Source: Turneriella parva DSM 21527 (GTDB lineage: Bacteria > Spirochaetota > Leptospiria > Turneriellales > Turneriellaceae). Taken from it: a stretch of 64,000 nt of DNA. Shown here one piece after another: positions 11,836 to 21,178 of this stretch. The notes below the pieces were generated by a model. It did no database searches. It worked only from the letters and a program-made list of their open reading frames with translations, and had not been told where the DNA came from. Both the position numbers and the translations under genes were made by a program. The DNA is taken from the NCBI RefSeq assembly GCF_000266885.1, contig NC_018020.1, positions 2,356,001-2,420,000 of the forward strand, written 5' to 3'. Position 1 is the stretch's first letter. Each line of letters opens with the position of its first letter.

Positions 11836-12081
11836 CTATTTCAGCTCGACCGCATTTTCGTAGATGAGAACTGGTATATCGTTTCGCACGAAGTAGAAGA
11901 TACCGGTTTCTTTTTGCCAGAGTCCTTCGCTGACGGGTTCGTTTACGGGTGTACCGGCAATATCGCGGCACTTTGCCGATTTGATGAGGCTGTTGACCCG
12001 ATCGAGAGTCGCCGTGTCTGCGAGTTGCAGTTTCTTTTTTGACCGGGGACAGACGAGAATTTCGAGCAGCTCGGGAGTCAC
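11836..12081 (-). CDS. Trm112/UPF0434 family small protein
   Basis: 81 aa, beginning MTPELLEILVCPRSKKKLQL and ending FVRNDIPVLIYENAVEL, which is the Trm112/UPF0434 pattern (an 'LLEILxCPxxKxxL' start and a 'DIPVLL' end). Only one Cys remains of the usual zinc-ribbon set. Family members include activators of methyltransferases in translation; the partner here is unknown. It sits directly upstream of dxs on the same strand. Confidence 0.85.
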   Translation of the reverse strand: MTPELLEILVCPRSKKKLQLADTATLDRVNSLIKSAKCRDIAGTPVNEPVSEGLWQKETGIFYFVRNDIPVLIYENAVELK

Positions 12082-12206
12082 ACTGGCAATAACTATGGCC
12101 GAAACACTCCGTCAACGCGACCGCGACTCCCCGGGTAACCTGGTACCTCTGGTTAACTTCGGCTAATCCCGCGTGACGCGCTGTTGCGGCTTTCGATCTA
12201 AGTGCA

Positions 12207-12905
12207 ATGCTCAGGTTTACCGGTCACAGGGCCGCTATCTTTTCTATATGCCGACTGTCGTTTACCGCGGTGGTTTTTTCGTGTCTGGGCAGCATCTGGG
12301 GCCTCGGCGCGTCATTCGATATGCCGGGCAAAACACCGGAGCAGGCGGTCGAAGTAGCCAAACGGTCGCTTGCGCGCCTCAACGTGAACTGCATCGACCA
12401 AGAGGTCACCCTCGGCGCGCACTGGCGCTGCAAGACGTCATTCTTTTCGATTATTGGTCTCGATGTGTTCGTGTCGACGATTCCAGAAAAATCGATCATT
12501 CGCGCCGACTCGCGTAACCGCCAGAGTTATGCCTTTATCGACCTCGTTGCCAACGAGACAGGGCAGCCGGCATATGAAAAAACCTATGGAGAGAAATCGT
12601 TGCTTCTGAGTACCGGCGCAACCCTAATATCGCCGGCATTCGGCTATCTTTATGTAAATTCAAACTCAATGGTGAAGAACAAATCAGTGTTCTTGCCATT
12701 TCTCGGGTACCTGTTTGGCGACCTCGCGCTCTTTTGGGTCAGCTCAAAAATCTGGTTCACCAATGGTTTTGATCCGTTCGAAGTCGGGCTCACCTCGATG
12801 CTGATTGCGATGGGAACGTTTCGTGCTATCATGCTCGTTCCGTTTTCCATTCAGGTAATGGCGCATAACCGTTTCGCCGGCCTGCAGATTACCTACAGGT
12901 TCTGA
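12207..12905 (+). CDS. Uncharacterised membrane protein
   Basis: 232 aa with an N-terminal hydrophobic segment (ICRLSFTAVVFSCLGSIWGL), a hydrophilic domain with two Cys (NCIDQEVTLGAHWRC), and further membrane segments near residues 130-150, 160-180 and 190-220. I recognise no family. It is followed after 33 bp by the ArsR-methyltransferase gene. Confidence 0.55.
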   Translation: MLRFTGHRAAIFSICRLSFTAVVFSCLGSIWGLGASFDMPGKTPEQAVEVAKRSLARLNVNCIDQEVTLGAHWRCKTSFFSIIGLDVFVSTIPEKSIIRADSRNRQSYAFIDLVANETGQPAYEKTYGEKSLLLSTGATLISPAFGYLYVNSNSMVKNKSVFLPFLGYLFGDLALFWVSSKIWFTNGFDPFEVGLTSMLIAMGTFRAIMLVPFSIQVMAHNRFAGLQITYRF

Positions 12906-12938
12906 AAGGCACATGCCCATCATGGCAGCATAGGTTCC

Positions 12939-13784
12939 ATGGCCGGAGTGCTGCCACTCATTAAGGCGCTGGGCGAGCCTGTGCGCATTCGGCTCTATCT
13001 GTTGCTGAAAAAAACGCCGCTGACAGTGTCTGAACTTTCACACGTGCTCGATCTCTCGCAGTCGAACACGAGCCACCACGTCAAGGCGCTGCGCGAACTC
13101 GATTTGCTCACTGCCGAAAAAACCGGGCAGCATACCTATTACGCCCTGAACCAGGCGCAATGCGGCGAGCCCAATATCGCCGCTGCGCTCGCCCTGCTTG
13201 AAGAGGCAAGCGTTGAAATCTCTGAAGTGCGCAGTGACGCAGTTAGGCTGCGCACGATACTCGCCGAAAGGTCGGCCGACACGTTCACGCGTTGGCGCAT
13301 GGAGCAGCCCGACCTGCCGTATTCAGATATCTTCGCGCATCTCGCGGGTGGCAGGCGAGGTGTCGTAGCCGACATTGCCTGCGGTGAAGGCGATTTTTTT
13401 GAGAACCTCGCGCTGTCGTTTGAGCGTGTCATCGCAGTCGACATCGACGCGGCGCACGTGCTGCGCGCAGCAGGCCGGCGGGGCAGCGACCGCGTTCAGG
13501 TTTTACAGGCCGATGCGCAGACGATGCCGCTTGCAGCAGAGAGCTGCGATGCAGTGATTCTGCGTATGGCGCTGTCGCAGATTCCCGAGCCGGCGACCGC
13601 GCTTGCCGAAGCACTGCGAATTCTCAAAAGAGGGGGTTACCTGAGTGTCATCGATTCTGATAACCCTCAGGGCAAAAGCCTCAGAAAAATTCTGCAAAAT
13701 GCGATCGCCGAAAACCGCGGTATTCGCCTCGACGTCGAAAGACAGTTGCCGCGGCTTTTTATGCTGCGCCTGCAGAAGATTTAG
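12939..13784 (+). CDS. ArsR-type HTH fused to a SAM-dependent methyltransferase
   Basis: 281 aa. Residues about 1-75 form an ArsR winged helix (LIKALGEPVRIRLYLLLKKT, LSHVLDLSQSNTSHHVKALR), with no metal-binding Cys pair. Residues about 125-280 form a class I methyltransferase (GVVADIACGEGDFFENLAL, VIAVDIDAAHVLRAA, LQADAQTMPLAAESCDAVIL). This fusion is common in bacteria and is often found near methionine metabolism or metal handling. Nothing in the neighbourhood fixes the substrate. Confidence 0.85.
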   Translation: MAGVLPLIKALGEPVRIRLYLLLKKTPLTVSELSHVLDLSQSNTSHHVKALRELDLLTAEKTGQHTYYALNQAQCGEPNIAAALALLEEASVEISEVRSDAVRLRTILAERSADTFTRWRMEQPDLPYSDIFAHLAGGRRGVVADIACGEGDFFENLALSFERVIAVDIDAAHVLRAAGRRGSDRVQVLQADAQTMPLAAESCDAVILRMALSQIPEPATALAEALRILKRGGYLSVIDSDNPQGKSLRKILQNAIAENRGIRLDVERQLPRLFMLRLQKI

Positions 13785-13890
13785 CAGGGTAGGGAAGTTC
13801 TGAAAAAGTCATGCGCGTCGAAGGCCGCGCGAGAGAATGCGCAAAAATGAAGACATTTGCGCTGTTGATTTCTGCTTTTTCAAAACTTCG

Positions 13891-14247
13891 TTACTGTCTT
13901 TTCAGATATTCGACGAGGCTGCGCCGGTCATTTTCTGAAATCAGCAAAAAGGTTTCATGGCGCTTGTCGTTCTGCAAGAAATCGATGAGCGTCTTTTCAT
14001 CTTTGCGCACCCTGATCAGCCCCGGTTCGCCCTTAGCGCTTTTGGCCCGCAAAACATGTGCGGCCAGATGGCAATCGGTGCAGTCATGCGATGCATAAAC
14101 TTCTTCACCCTTCTCAGAGTCTGAAGCATCGTCGCCCGTTTTGGCCGGCCTCAAAACGCCGGCGTACCAGAGCATGCCGACAAAGGCGACGATTAAAAGT
14201 AAGGCAAATATTCTCAGCGCCTGCCGCTCTGTGAATGGCATAGCCAC
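13891..14247 (-). CDS. Membrane-anchored cytochrome c-like protein
   Basis: 118 aa. One N-terminal membrane segment (ALRIFALLLIVAFVGMLWYA) is followed by a heme-binding motif CTDCH at about residues 57-61. There is only one CxxCH. The C-terminal part (DKRHETFLLISENDRRSLVEYLKRQ) has the helical 'L-x-x-Y-L' ending seen in small monoheme c cytochromes, although no clear axial Met is visible. A periplasm-facing electron carrier or sensor is inferred. Confidence 0.7.
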   Translation of the reverse strand: MAMPFTERQALRIFALLLIVAFVGMLWYAGVLRPAKTGDDASDSEKGEEVYASHDCTDCHLAAHVLRAKSAKGEPGLIRVRKDEKTLIDFLQNDKRHETFLLISENDRRSLVEYLKRQ

Positions 14248-14329
14248 CAGGCATGTGCAATTTTTCAGGGGGTAAACCGCAATTCACTTCTGGTTTGTCG
14301 CGCCGTCTCGCTTCACCCGAGCGTCTCTC

Positions 14330-15652
14330 ATGAGAATTGGCGCAGCTGTCACGCTGGCTCTGTTACTTTCTGCATCCGCATTTGGCTACCGCGTGGTGCT
14401 CGACCCTGGGCATGGTGGCCGTGACCAGGTACCGCATTCGCTCTATGGCGACAAATTCGACCGCCGCCTCGGTATCTACCTCGACAAATTTCGCGAGGGC
14501 GCGCGCCACCGCGGGGTTTGGGAATTCGAAGTCATGCACGACATTGGTGTTAAAGCAAAAGCGCTGCTCGATCTGACGCAGACCGCTGAAGGTCGTGAAA
14601 AGTTCGGCAAGATTCTCGCGCGGTATGGCAAAATTTCAGGGTCGGTGCAGCAGATTGAAGCCTTCATGTCGCGTGAGGCGGGTTATACCGAAAATTACTT
14701 CGAGCGGCGCGACGACCTGAATGCAGCCTACCGTCTGTATGATTATCCCGACCAGAAGACCGGGGCGCTTCAGCCCGGCACGATCTCGCGCATCAACGCA
14801 CTCGCGCCCGAACTCGTGATCACGCTGCACCTGACGCATACCGAAGCACCTGCTTCGGGAGGCATGGCGGCCGTAATCACGCCCGGTTACCGCACGTATT
14901 CGCTCGCGCACCGCTATGCGCGCGCCAACGCAGAAGGCAGGCAGGCGATTCGCGCCACGTTCGGCAAAACTGCGTGGAACCGCTGGTTTATTTCAGACGA
15001 TCGCTACAAGGTTTTCCCGAGCTTTATGGCCGATGCCTTCATCTATTACATCGGCTTCTGGTCGAAGGCCGACGGGCTGCACACTGACTTCACGCGGTTT
15101 CGCGGGCACCGGCATAATTTGATAACCTGGCGTTACGCTGATTCTGATTCAATCGTCGAATCACTCTATGGCAAAGCCGGCGAGCGTTATGCGACTTCGC
15201 TCGCCGCGTTCGAGCCCCTAGGCCCCTTCTGGGAAAGGGAGAAGGGCGAGCCCGAAGACTGGCGGCGCGAAGGCGGCGAAGAGGGTTTTGGCGGCGACAA
15301 CCATTTCGCGGGCACTGAAGTTCTGCGTTATACGCGGGCCGCATTCATGGTAAATGGCTTTGACACGGCAAACACCGCGCCCAAAATTCTGGCACCGTAC
15401 CTTTCGACGTGGGCGGTGCCGACCTATGTGAATGCGATCTCTGCCTTCGTCGAGCTTGCCCACACGACCTCTAAACGCGACCACCTGCGCATGGCCAGAT
15501 ACCGCCACATCTACGCCGAGGCGATTGCGGTTTCTGCCTATTCACTGCTCTACGGCCTCGGCGATGCGCGCGTGGCAAAAGGCAAGCCGATAAATCTCGC
15601 GCGCTACCAAAACCTCGCCGGTGGTAACTATTTCAAGAGAGTGAAAAAGTGA
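14330..15652 (+). CDS. N-acetylmuramoyl-L-alanine amidase family protein
   Basis: 440 aa with a signal peptide (MRIGAAVTLALLLSASAFG). The mature protein begins YRVVLDPGHGGRD, the amidase_3 zinc-site start, and has PELVITLHLTHTE near residue 165, where the family normally reads 'SIHxN'. The glutamate strand is less clear, and the C-terminal half (about residues 270-440) is longer than usual. A wall hydrolase is likely, but the altered second motif leaves activity uncertain. Its stop codon overlaps the start of the next gene, a heptosyltransferase. Confidence 0.75.
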   Translation: MRIGAAVTLALLLSASAFGYRVVLDPGHGGRDQVPHSLYGDKFDRRLGIYLDKFREGARHRGVWEFEVMHDIGVKAKALLDLTQTAEGREKFGKILARYGKISGSVQQIEAFMSREAGYTENYFERRDDLNAAYRLYDYPDQKTGALQPGTISRINALAPELVITLHLTHTEAPASGGMAAVITPGYRTYSLAHRYARANAEGRQAIRATFGKTAWNRWFISDDRYKVFPSFMADAFIYYIGFWSKADGLHTDFTRFRGHRHNLITWRYADSDSIVESLYGKAGERYATSLAAFEPLGPFWEREKGEPEDWRREGGEEGFGGDNHFAGTEVLRYTRAAFMVNGFDTANTAPKILAPYLSTWAVPTYVNAISAFVELAHTTSKRDHLRMARYRHIYAEAIAVSAYSLLYGLGDARVAKGKPINLARYQNLAGGNYFKRVKK

Positions 15653-16743
15653 GCATGGCGCAAAAATCAAACTTGCGCCGCGACACTGACGCAATGGCAC
15701 CCGCAAGGGTGCTTGTGCATGCGCCGAACTGGGTAGGCGACCATGCCATGGCGTTTCCCTTTTATGCGGCACTCAGAGAACTTCTGCCTGAAGCAGAGCT
15801 CGTGCTCGTCGGCCGCCGCTGGGTGTCAGATCTGGCACCGCCCTGGTTTGATGAAATTATCAACCTTGAAGGTAAAGAGCTGCGCAAAGAGGATCTCAAA
15901 GCCTTACGGGCTCTGCGCTTTGACGCGGGCTTCACGCTTTCACCCAGTTTTCGCTCGGCGTGGCTTCTAAAACGCCTGGGCATCACACAGCGCTACGGTT
16001 TTGCGTCAGATTTGCGGTCATGGCTGCTCACGCGCTCGAAAAACCGCCAGCGGCACGAGCCATATAACCGGTTTGAGCACCGCGCGCTCGCATACCTGCG
16101 ACTCTTGAATATCTGGCTGCCCGCAGGCATAATCGCCGAAGATCTGTTCGAGCGCTTTCGCGATGTCAGGCTAGAGGCGACGCCACTTGCCGCAGTGGAG
16201 AAAAAATTTGCGTTGCCGAAAGCCGCAGAGCGCATCGTCGTTTGCCCAGGCAGCACCGCCGCTTCGAAGAAATATCCGGCGGGGCATCATGTGCGGGCGC
16301 TCGAACTCATGAGGGAGAAAAATCCTCATCTTCAGATTGTACTGCTTGGTGCACCGATTGACCAGAACGACGCCGATGTTATCTTGCGGCATTTTGCTTC
16401 TGACAAGAAGCCGGCGGTTTTTTCGCTCTGCGGTAAAACGACGCTGACCGAAGCGCATGCCCTGATCAGTTCGGCACGCTTTGTAATCGCGAACGATTCG
16501 GGCCTGGCGCACCTGACTTCGCTGACAGCAACGCCGCTCATCACATTCAATGGAATGGGCCGCCGGCAAGAGACCGGGCCGCTGACCGCGAGCAAGGTAA
16601 TGTTTGACCTTGATCTGCCTTGTTCGCCCTGTTTCGCGAAAGTCTGCCCGCGCCGCGATGCGCCGCTCGAATGCCTCACGGGTATTTTGCCAGAGCGGGT
16701 TGCTGCGGCGGGGGTTCAGCTTCTGAAAGCGAAACGGCGATAA
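15649..16743 (+). CDS. waaF: Lipopolysaccharide heptosyltransferase II-like glycosyltransferase (GT9)
   Basis: 364 aa from a GTG at 15649 (ATG at 15655 is an alternative). Family marks: PNWVGDHAMAFPF near the N-terminus, FDAGFTLSPSFRSAWL, VCPGSTAASKKYPAGHH with the phosphate-binding Gly/Ser region, ARFVIANDSGLAHLTSLTATPLI, and a Cys-rich end PCSPCFAKVCPRRDAPLECL typical of WaaF. It should add heptose to the lipopolysaccharide core at the inner face of the cytoplasmic membrane, which implies an LPS-bearing spirochaete. Confidence 0.9.
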   Translation: MSMAQKSNLRRDTDAMAPARVLVHAPNWVGDHAMAFPFYAALRELLPEAELVLVGRRWVSDLAPPWFDEIINLEGKELRKEDLKALRALRFDAGFTLSPSFRSAWLLKRLGITQRYGFASDLRSWLLTRSKNRQRHEPYNRFEHRALAYLRLLNIWLPAGIIAEDLFERFRDVRLEATPLAAVEKKFALPKAAERIVVCPGSTAASKKYPAGHHVRALELMREKNPHLQIVLLGAPIDQNDADVILRHFASDKKPAVFSLCGKTTLTEAHALISSARFVIANDSGLAHLTSLTATPLITFNGMGRRQETGPLTASKVMFDLDLPCSPCFAKVCPRRDAPLECLTGILPERVAAAGVQLLKAKRR

Positions 16744-16784
16744 ATTTTAGCGTCCGGTTATTCGCCGCGCGCGCTCTTATACGC

Positions 16785-17573
16785 ATGAGAAGTACTCAAT
16801 TCGCGATGCTCGCGATCTTTGCGGGTGTGGCTTCGTGCGCACAGGTTCAAGACGACGATGACATGGCCGATGCGGCTGCGGCAGAGCTCAACAAGCTGAG
16901 CTTGTACCAACCGGCGGCGCTGCCTGCGCCACAAACTCAGGGTTTACCCTCAGAATATCTGCAGGTCGGTGAAAACCTGCTGATTAACGGTTCTTTTGAA
17001 ACGCCGGTTTTGCAGACGCTTTGGTCAGACCTCGCGAATGCAGACGTGCCTGGCTGGCATGGCAGCTGGGTCGACGAAACCTGCACAGCAGCGGTGCGCC
17101 TTGAGCTGCAATCAAAAGATTTATATTCGCTCTCGCCCGATCTGAATCAATATGCCGAACTCGATTCTGAGAATGCATGCACGGCTGATGCGCGGCTCAA
17201 GTTAACGCAGACTTTTTACACGCAGCCCAACCACATCTATCGCCTCAGCTTTTGGATGCGCGCTCGCGATGCCGAACATGCAATGGGGCTTAAGGTTACT
17301 ATCGGCGGCGCGCAGACTTTCGATTATGTGCCGACGGCAGACACATGGCAGGTGGTCACCATCAATTTTGAAGCGACTGCTTCAACGACAACGCTTTCTT
17401 TTACCGATACGGGTGCAGGAGATACTTACGGTACGCTGCTCGATGCCGTGGCCGTAAGTGAAATCAGCGTCAACACTGAGGCGATGCCTAAACCCACGGG
17501 CAAAAAAGGTAAGCGCGGCAAGCGCAGGCACTCTTTCGAGGGCGGCCGCCGCCACAAAGACTGCCGCAAATAG
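16785..17573 (+). CDS. Lipoprotein with a carbohydrate-binding-like domain
   Basis: Start chosen at the ATG at 16785, which gives a lipoprotein signal MRSTQFAMLAIFAGVASC with a VASC lipobox; the open frame extends upstream into waaF without meaning. The 262-aa product contains ENLLINGSFETP near residue 62 and TDTGAGDTYGTLLDAVAVSEI near the end, the pattern of DUF642/galactose-binding-like beta sandwich domains. The C-terminal tail is very basic (GKKGKRGKRRHSFEGGRRH). A surface lipoprotein of unknown ligand. Confidence 0.7.
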   Translation: MRSTQFAMLAIFAGVASCAQVQDDDDMADAAAAELNKLSLYQPAALPAPQTQGLPSEYLQVGENLLINGSFETPVLQTLWSDLANADVPGWHGSWVDETCTAAVRLELQSKDLYSLSPDLNQYAELDSENACTADARLKLTQTFYTQPNHIYRLSFWMRARDAEHAMGLKVTIGGAQTFDYVPTADTWQVVTINFEATASTTTLSFTDTGAGDTYGTLLDAVAVSEISVNTEAMPKPTGKKGKRGKRRHSFEGGRRHKDCRK

Positions 17574-17623
17574 AACATGAATTATTCTCGTCGCGGCACG
17601 CAGCGTTGAGTATTTTGGTTACG

Positions 17624-17989
17624 ATGAGAATCTACCTCTCATTCGCTCTGGCCGCGCTGTTTATGGCTTCGGCCGTCAGTGCTGAAAAATGCGGGCCGCT
17701 GCATGGCTGTGCGCCAACGCCACAAAAGACCACCGTCTCTGACCATTGCAAGAAGGCCGCGAAGAAGATTGTGGCTGCCCCCGCTGCGGCCTGTGATTGT
17801 GCGCATTTCGAAAAAGCTGCGGCAGACATCAGCCCACGCGTCGACGTGTCGGCCGTCGAGCCAATCTACCGGGCCCAAATGCCGGTCTTCGATACAACAA
17901 TTGCGACACCCTTAATTTCTCAATCCGTTCTGCAGGCACCGCCCGACCGCGACGGTATCTACCTGCGACAGCATCGCCTGCTCATTTAG
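17624..17989 (+). CDS. Small exported Cys-containing protein, first gene of the copper module
   Basis: 121 aa from the ATG at 17624. A signal peptide (MRIYLSFALAALFMASAVSA) leads to a short mature protein with five Cys (CGPLHGC, DHCKK, ACDCAHF) and a C-terminal DRDGIYLRQHRLL. I know no named family, but small Cys/His proteins like this often head heavy-metal efflux gene sets. The next gene starts 90 bp later. Confidence 0.55.
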   Translation: MRIYLSFALAALFMASAVSAEKCGPLHGCAPTPQKTTVSDHCKKAAKKIVAAPAAACDCAHFEKAAADISPRVDVSAVEPIYRAQMPVFDTTIATPLISQSVLQAPPDRDGIYLRQHRLLI

Positions 17990-18079
17990 CCACCGCTCAC
18001 CCGACGTCGGCAATCTCTGCATTTTTTGCGGATTGCTGTAATAAATGCGCCTGCCGCGCATCTTCATGAAAGGAGAGCT

Positions 18080-18436
18080 ATGAAAACCAGATTCCATTAT
18101 CAAATTTCGCGTATGCTACTCGCAGCCAACCTGCTCTTGCCTCTGGCATGCGCCTCGTCGACGAATTTGCCGCCAGTGACCGCGGTCGGTGCGCTGCAGC
18201 GCAGCGCCGTAGCCGAAGGGGCACCATACGCTTCGCAGATTTTGCACCTTGATGCACCTGCTGCGAAAAGCAGCGAACCTGCCGCCAATGAACACGAGCA
18301 TGGCGAGTTCGCCTATGTCTGTCCGATGCACCCTGAAGTGCAAAGCGACAAACCGGGAAAATGCCCCAAGTGCGGCATGAAACTCGTGCCGCGCGAACCC
18401 AAAAAAAACAAGGAGCCATCGCATGAGCACCATTAG
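18080..18436 (+). CDS. Lipoprotein with a heavy-metal-binding domain
   Basis: 118 aa from the ATG at 18080, preceded by AAAGGAGAG. A signal peptide ends at a PLAC lipobox. The C-terminal part reads [20 protein letters not shown] followed by GMKLVPRE, the heavy-metal-binding domain found in CusB-like adaptors and CopA-type ATPases (CPMHP and CPKCGM ligands). His clusters flank it (NEHEHGE, EHH at the end). It probably binds Cu(I)/Ag(I) in the periplasm or at the outer membrane. It overlaps the following TolC-like gene by 14 bp. Confidence 0.8.
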   Translation: MKTRFHYQISRMLLAANLLLPLACASSTNLPPVTAVGALQRSAVAEGAPYASQILHLDAPAAKSSEPAANEHEHGEFAYVCPMHPEVQSDKPGKCPKCGMKLVPREPKKNKEPSHEHH

Positions 18437-18883
18437 AGCAGACGCCTTAACACTCGCCTACGCAGTCACCTGCTCGCGCGTATGGCGAATTTCTTTGGTA
18501 CTCGTTCTCGTCGTGCTGCTTCTGGCCAGCTGCAGCTCGGCACCGAAGCGCGACGACATGACAAGGCTGAATGTGCTTGCTGAAGAGCGCACTGGCAGCG
18601 GCGTGCGTTGGCGCACGAATGAAACGGCCGACAGTGAAATTCGCAAAAAAGTCAGAACTCTTCTCGCGCGTGAGCTATCGGTCGCCGATGCCGTCAAGGT
18701 TGCATTGCTGAATAATCCCGGCCTACAGGCTGAATTTGACAGGTTGGGTGCGGCCGTCGCCGATGTCTGGCAGGCGGGTCTGCTGAAGAACCCAACGCTC
18801 GCGCTTTCGCCGCGCCTGTCGACAAAATCGGGAAACCCGACGATTGAGAGCGGTATCGATCTCAACCTGCTCGATTATTTTAT

Positions 18884-18897
18884 GCGCTCTGCGCTCT
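18884..18897 (+). repeat. 7-bp tandem duplication causing the TolC-like frameshift
   Basis: GCGCTCT occurs twice head to tail. A 7-bp insertion shifts the frame by one, and deletion of either copy rejoins the two halves of the efflux protein. Confidence 0.9.
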
Positions 18898-19824
18898 GCG
18901 CGCAAGCGCATCGCAGAAGCCGAAGCGCTTGAGGTGCAGCATGCAGCCGCGCAGGCGATTCAGAACCTGGCATTCGAGACGAGTACAGCGTACTTCGCTC
19001 TGCAGACGGCATTGCACAAGTATCAGGTCGAGAAACTCAATTTTGAGACTGCCGAAGATTCAGTGGTGATGCACCGCCGCCTGCATGAAGCCGGCAACAT
19101 CAGCGATCTTGAACTCGCCATCGAAGAGGCTAGCTTCTCTGAAATACGAGTCTCGTTGCAGAAAGCCGAAATTGAAGCTCATCTGCTGCGTGAGAACCTT
19201 AACCGGCTCCTGGGCTTGTGGGGCAGTGACACGCAATGGAAAATTGCCGCAGTTGTGCCTGCGATACCCCAAGTAGACGGGCCGCTCACAGAACTCGAAG
19301 CCACCGCGATCAAGAACAGGTCAGACATTCAGGCAATGATGGCTGGGCTCGATTTCTACCGCGAGCAGCTGAAGGCTGCCGAAAGCGTGCGCTGGGTGCC
19401 ACAGCTCGAAACAGGTGTCGACGTGGCCTTTGAAGAAGATGCCTACAAGATCGGCCCGCACCTGCAGTACGAGATTCCGATATTCGACAGGGGCGAGGCG
19501 CGCATTGAAAAACTTGTGAACCTCTACCGCATGCGTCTGAGGCAACTTGAGAATCTTGCCGTGCATGTGCGTGCCGACGTGCGCAGCGCGCGCGACAAGA
19601 TGATCGCCGCGCGCCAGCGCGTGCATTTCTACCACCAGCAGATTTTACCGCAGCGCGCGAAGGCGACGGAACTGATGCAGGTGCAGTACAACGCGATGCT
19701 CGCCGGTATCTTTCACCTGATCGCAGCGCGGCAGAATGAACTGAAGGCAGAAAAAGAGTATCTCGACGCGCACCGCGACTATTATACCGCGCGGGCCGAA
19801 CTCGAACGGGCGACGGGAGCAAAC

Positions 19825-19865
19825 CTCACCCCCCGACCCCCTCTCCTGAAAGGAGAGGGGGAGAA
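19825..19865. repeat. Palindromic repeat, family A, copy 1
   Basis: CTCACCCCCCGACC followed by CCCCCTCTCCT-GAA-AGGAGAGGGGG. It forms the end of the TolC-like coding frame, which reads NLTPRPPLLKGEGEK, a translation typical of mobile GC-rich palindromes. Other copies are at 32388, 35205 and 36236. Confidence 0.85.
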
Positions 19866-19877
19866 GAAGGAGACAAA

Positions 19878-21176
19878 ATGAAAAATTTATCACGACTCAA
19901 TTTCTTGCAGAAGTCGGGCGCGGCGCTTGTCGGCGCGCTGGCGGCCGGGCGGCTCATGGCGGCCGAAGGCCATGGAGGCCATGCGAGCCCCAAACCACAG
20001 AACGATACGGGAGCCGGCGGCGAACACGAATCGGTCGATGAGAACCTGAATACATCCCACCGCGTGATTACACCCAATGTCGCATCGCTCGGTTTTACGA
20101 TGGAGAACGGGTTTAAGACCTTTCGCCTCACGGCCGAGAAGGTGAAGCGCGAGTTTGCGCCTGGCATGGTCGTCGACTGCTGGGGCTACAACGGCTCGGC
20201 GCCGGGGCCGACGATCGAAGTCTCTGAGGGTGACAAGGTGCGCATTTACGTGACGAATAAGCTGCCCGAAAAAACTTCGGTGCACTGGCATGGGGTTCTG
20301 TTGCCGTGCGGCATGGATGGCGTCGCGGGCCTCAACCAGCCGCACATTATGCCGGGCGAGACATACAAGTATGAGTTCGCGATAAAACAAAAGGCCGCGA
20401 CGCTGATGTATCACCCGCACTCTGACGAGATGGTGCAGATGGCGATGGGAATGATGGGCTTTTTTATCATTCACCCGAAAAAGCCCGAGCGTAAAATCGA
20501 CCGCGACTTTGCGATCATGCTGCAAGAGTGGCGTATAGAACCTGGCACGTCGAAACCGAACCCTCTGATCATGTTGGATTTTAACATCTTCACATTCAAC
20601 CACCGTGCTTTTCCCGGCACCGACCATTTGGTCGTCAAAACCGGCGACCGGGTTCGCATTCGGCTCGCAAACCTGAGTATGGATTCGCACCCGATTCACC
20701 TTCACGGCCACTACTTTCATGTCACCGGTACCGACGCCGGGCCGATACAGAAAACCGCGTGGGTTCCCGAGGTGACGGTGAATGTGCCGGTGGGTTCAAC
20801 GCGCGACATCGAGTTTATCGCCGACAACCCGGGTGACTGGGCGTTTCACTGCCACAAGTCGCACCATACGATGAACGCAATGGCGCACGACATACCGAAC
20901 ATGATGGATGTCAAACGCGACAAGGCACACGAAAAGCGTGTGCGCAAACAGTTGCCGAACTATATGGAGATGGGTAACGAAGGCATGGGCGAAATGGCTG
21001 AGATGGAAATGAAAATACCCCGCAACACGCTGCCGATGATGACGGGCACGGGCCCCTTCGGCCCGATTGAAATGGGGGGAATGTTTACCGTGCTCAAGGT
21101 GCGTGACAAGTTAAAGAACTATGATGACCCGGGTTGGTATAAATACCCGAAAGGTTCGGTTGCAAGTAAGGTATAA
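19878..21176 (+). CDS. Multicopper oxidase
   Basis: 432 aa, exported: a Tat-like N-terminus (LNFLQKSGAALVGALAAGR) but without a clear twin Arg. All copper-site motifs are present: VHWHGVLLP, MYHPHSDEM, HPIHLHGHYFHV and the type 1 site AFHCHKSHHTMNAM. The C-terminal region is Met-rich (YMEMGNEGMGEMAEMEMK), as in CueO/CopA-type cuprous oxidases. It probably oxidises Cu(I) in the periplasm. Its ATG is just inside the end of the TolC-like gene (4-bp overlap), and the sigma factor gene starts 2 bp after its stop. Confidence 0.93.
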   Translation: MKNLSRLNFLQKSGAALVGALAAGRLMAAEGHGGHASPKPQNDTGAGGEHESVDENLNTSHRVITPNVASLGFTMENGFKTFRLTAEKVKREFAPGMVVDCWGYNGSAPGPTIEVSEGDKVRIYVTNKLPEKTSVHWHGVLLPCGMDGVAGLNQPHIMPGETYKYEFAIKQKAATLMYHPHSDEMVQMAMGMMGFFIIHPKKPERKIDRDFAIMLQEWRIEPGTSKPNPLIMLDFNIFTFNHRAFPGTDHLVVKTGDRVRIRLANLSMDSHPIHLHGHYFHVTGTDAGPIQKTAWVPEVTVNVPVGSTRDIEFIADNPGDWAFHCHKSHHTMNAMAHDIPNMMDVKRDKAHEKRVRKQLPNYMEMGNEGMGEMAEMEMKIPRNTLPMMTGTGPFGPIEMGGMFTVLKVRDKLKNYDDPGWYKYPKGSVASKV

Positions 21177-21178
21177 AT

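Larger units (their letters stand above)
18423..19881 (+). pseudogene. TolC/CusC-type outer-membrane efflux lipoprotein, frameshifted
   Basis: Two overlapping open frames together encode one outer-membrane efflux protein. The first (from 18423) has a lipobox (LLLASC) and the first TolC domain (LSVADAVKVALLNNPGLQAE), then runs into a different frame after LDYFMRSAL. The second frame resumes with RSARKRIAEAEALEVQHAA and continues through the second TolC repeat. The break is at 18884-18897, where GCGCTCT is present twice in tandem; removing one copy restores FMRSARKRIAEAEA exactly. The gene is either newly inactivated, phase-variable, or mis-assembled. Its last codons run into a palindromic repeat. 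Confidence 0.85.
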
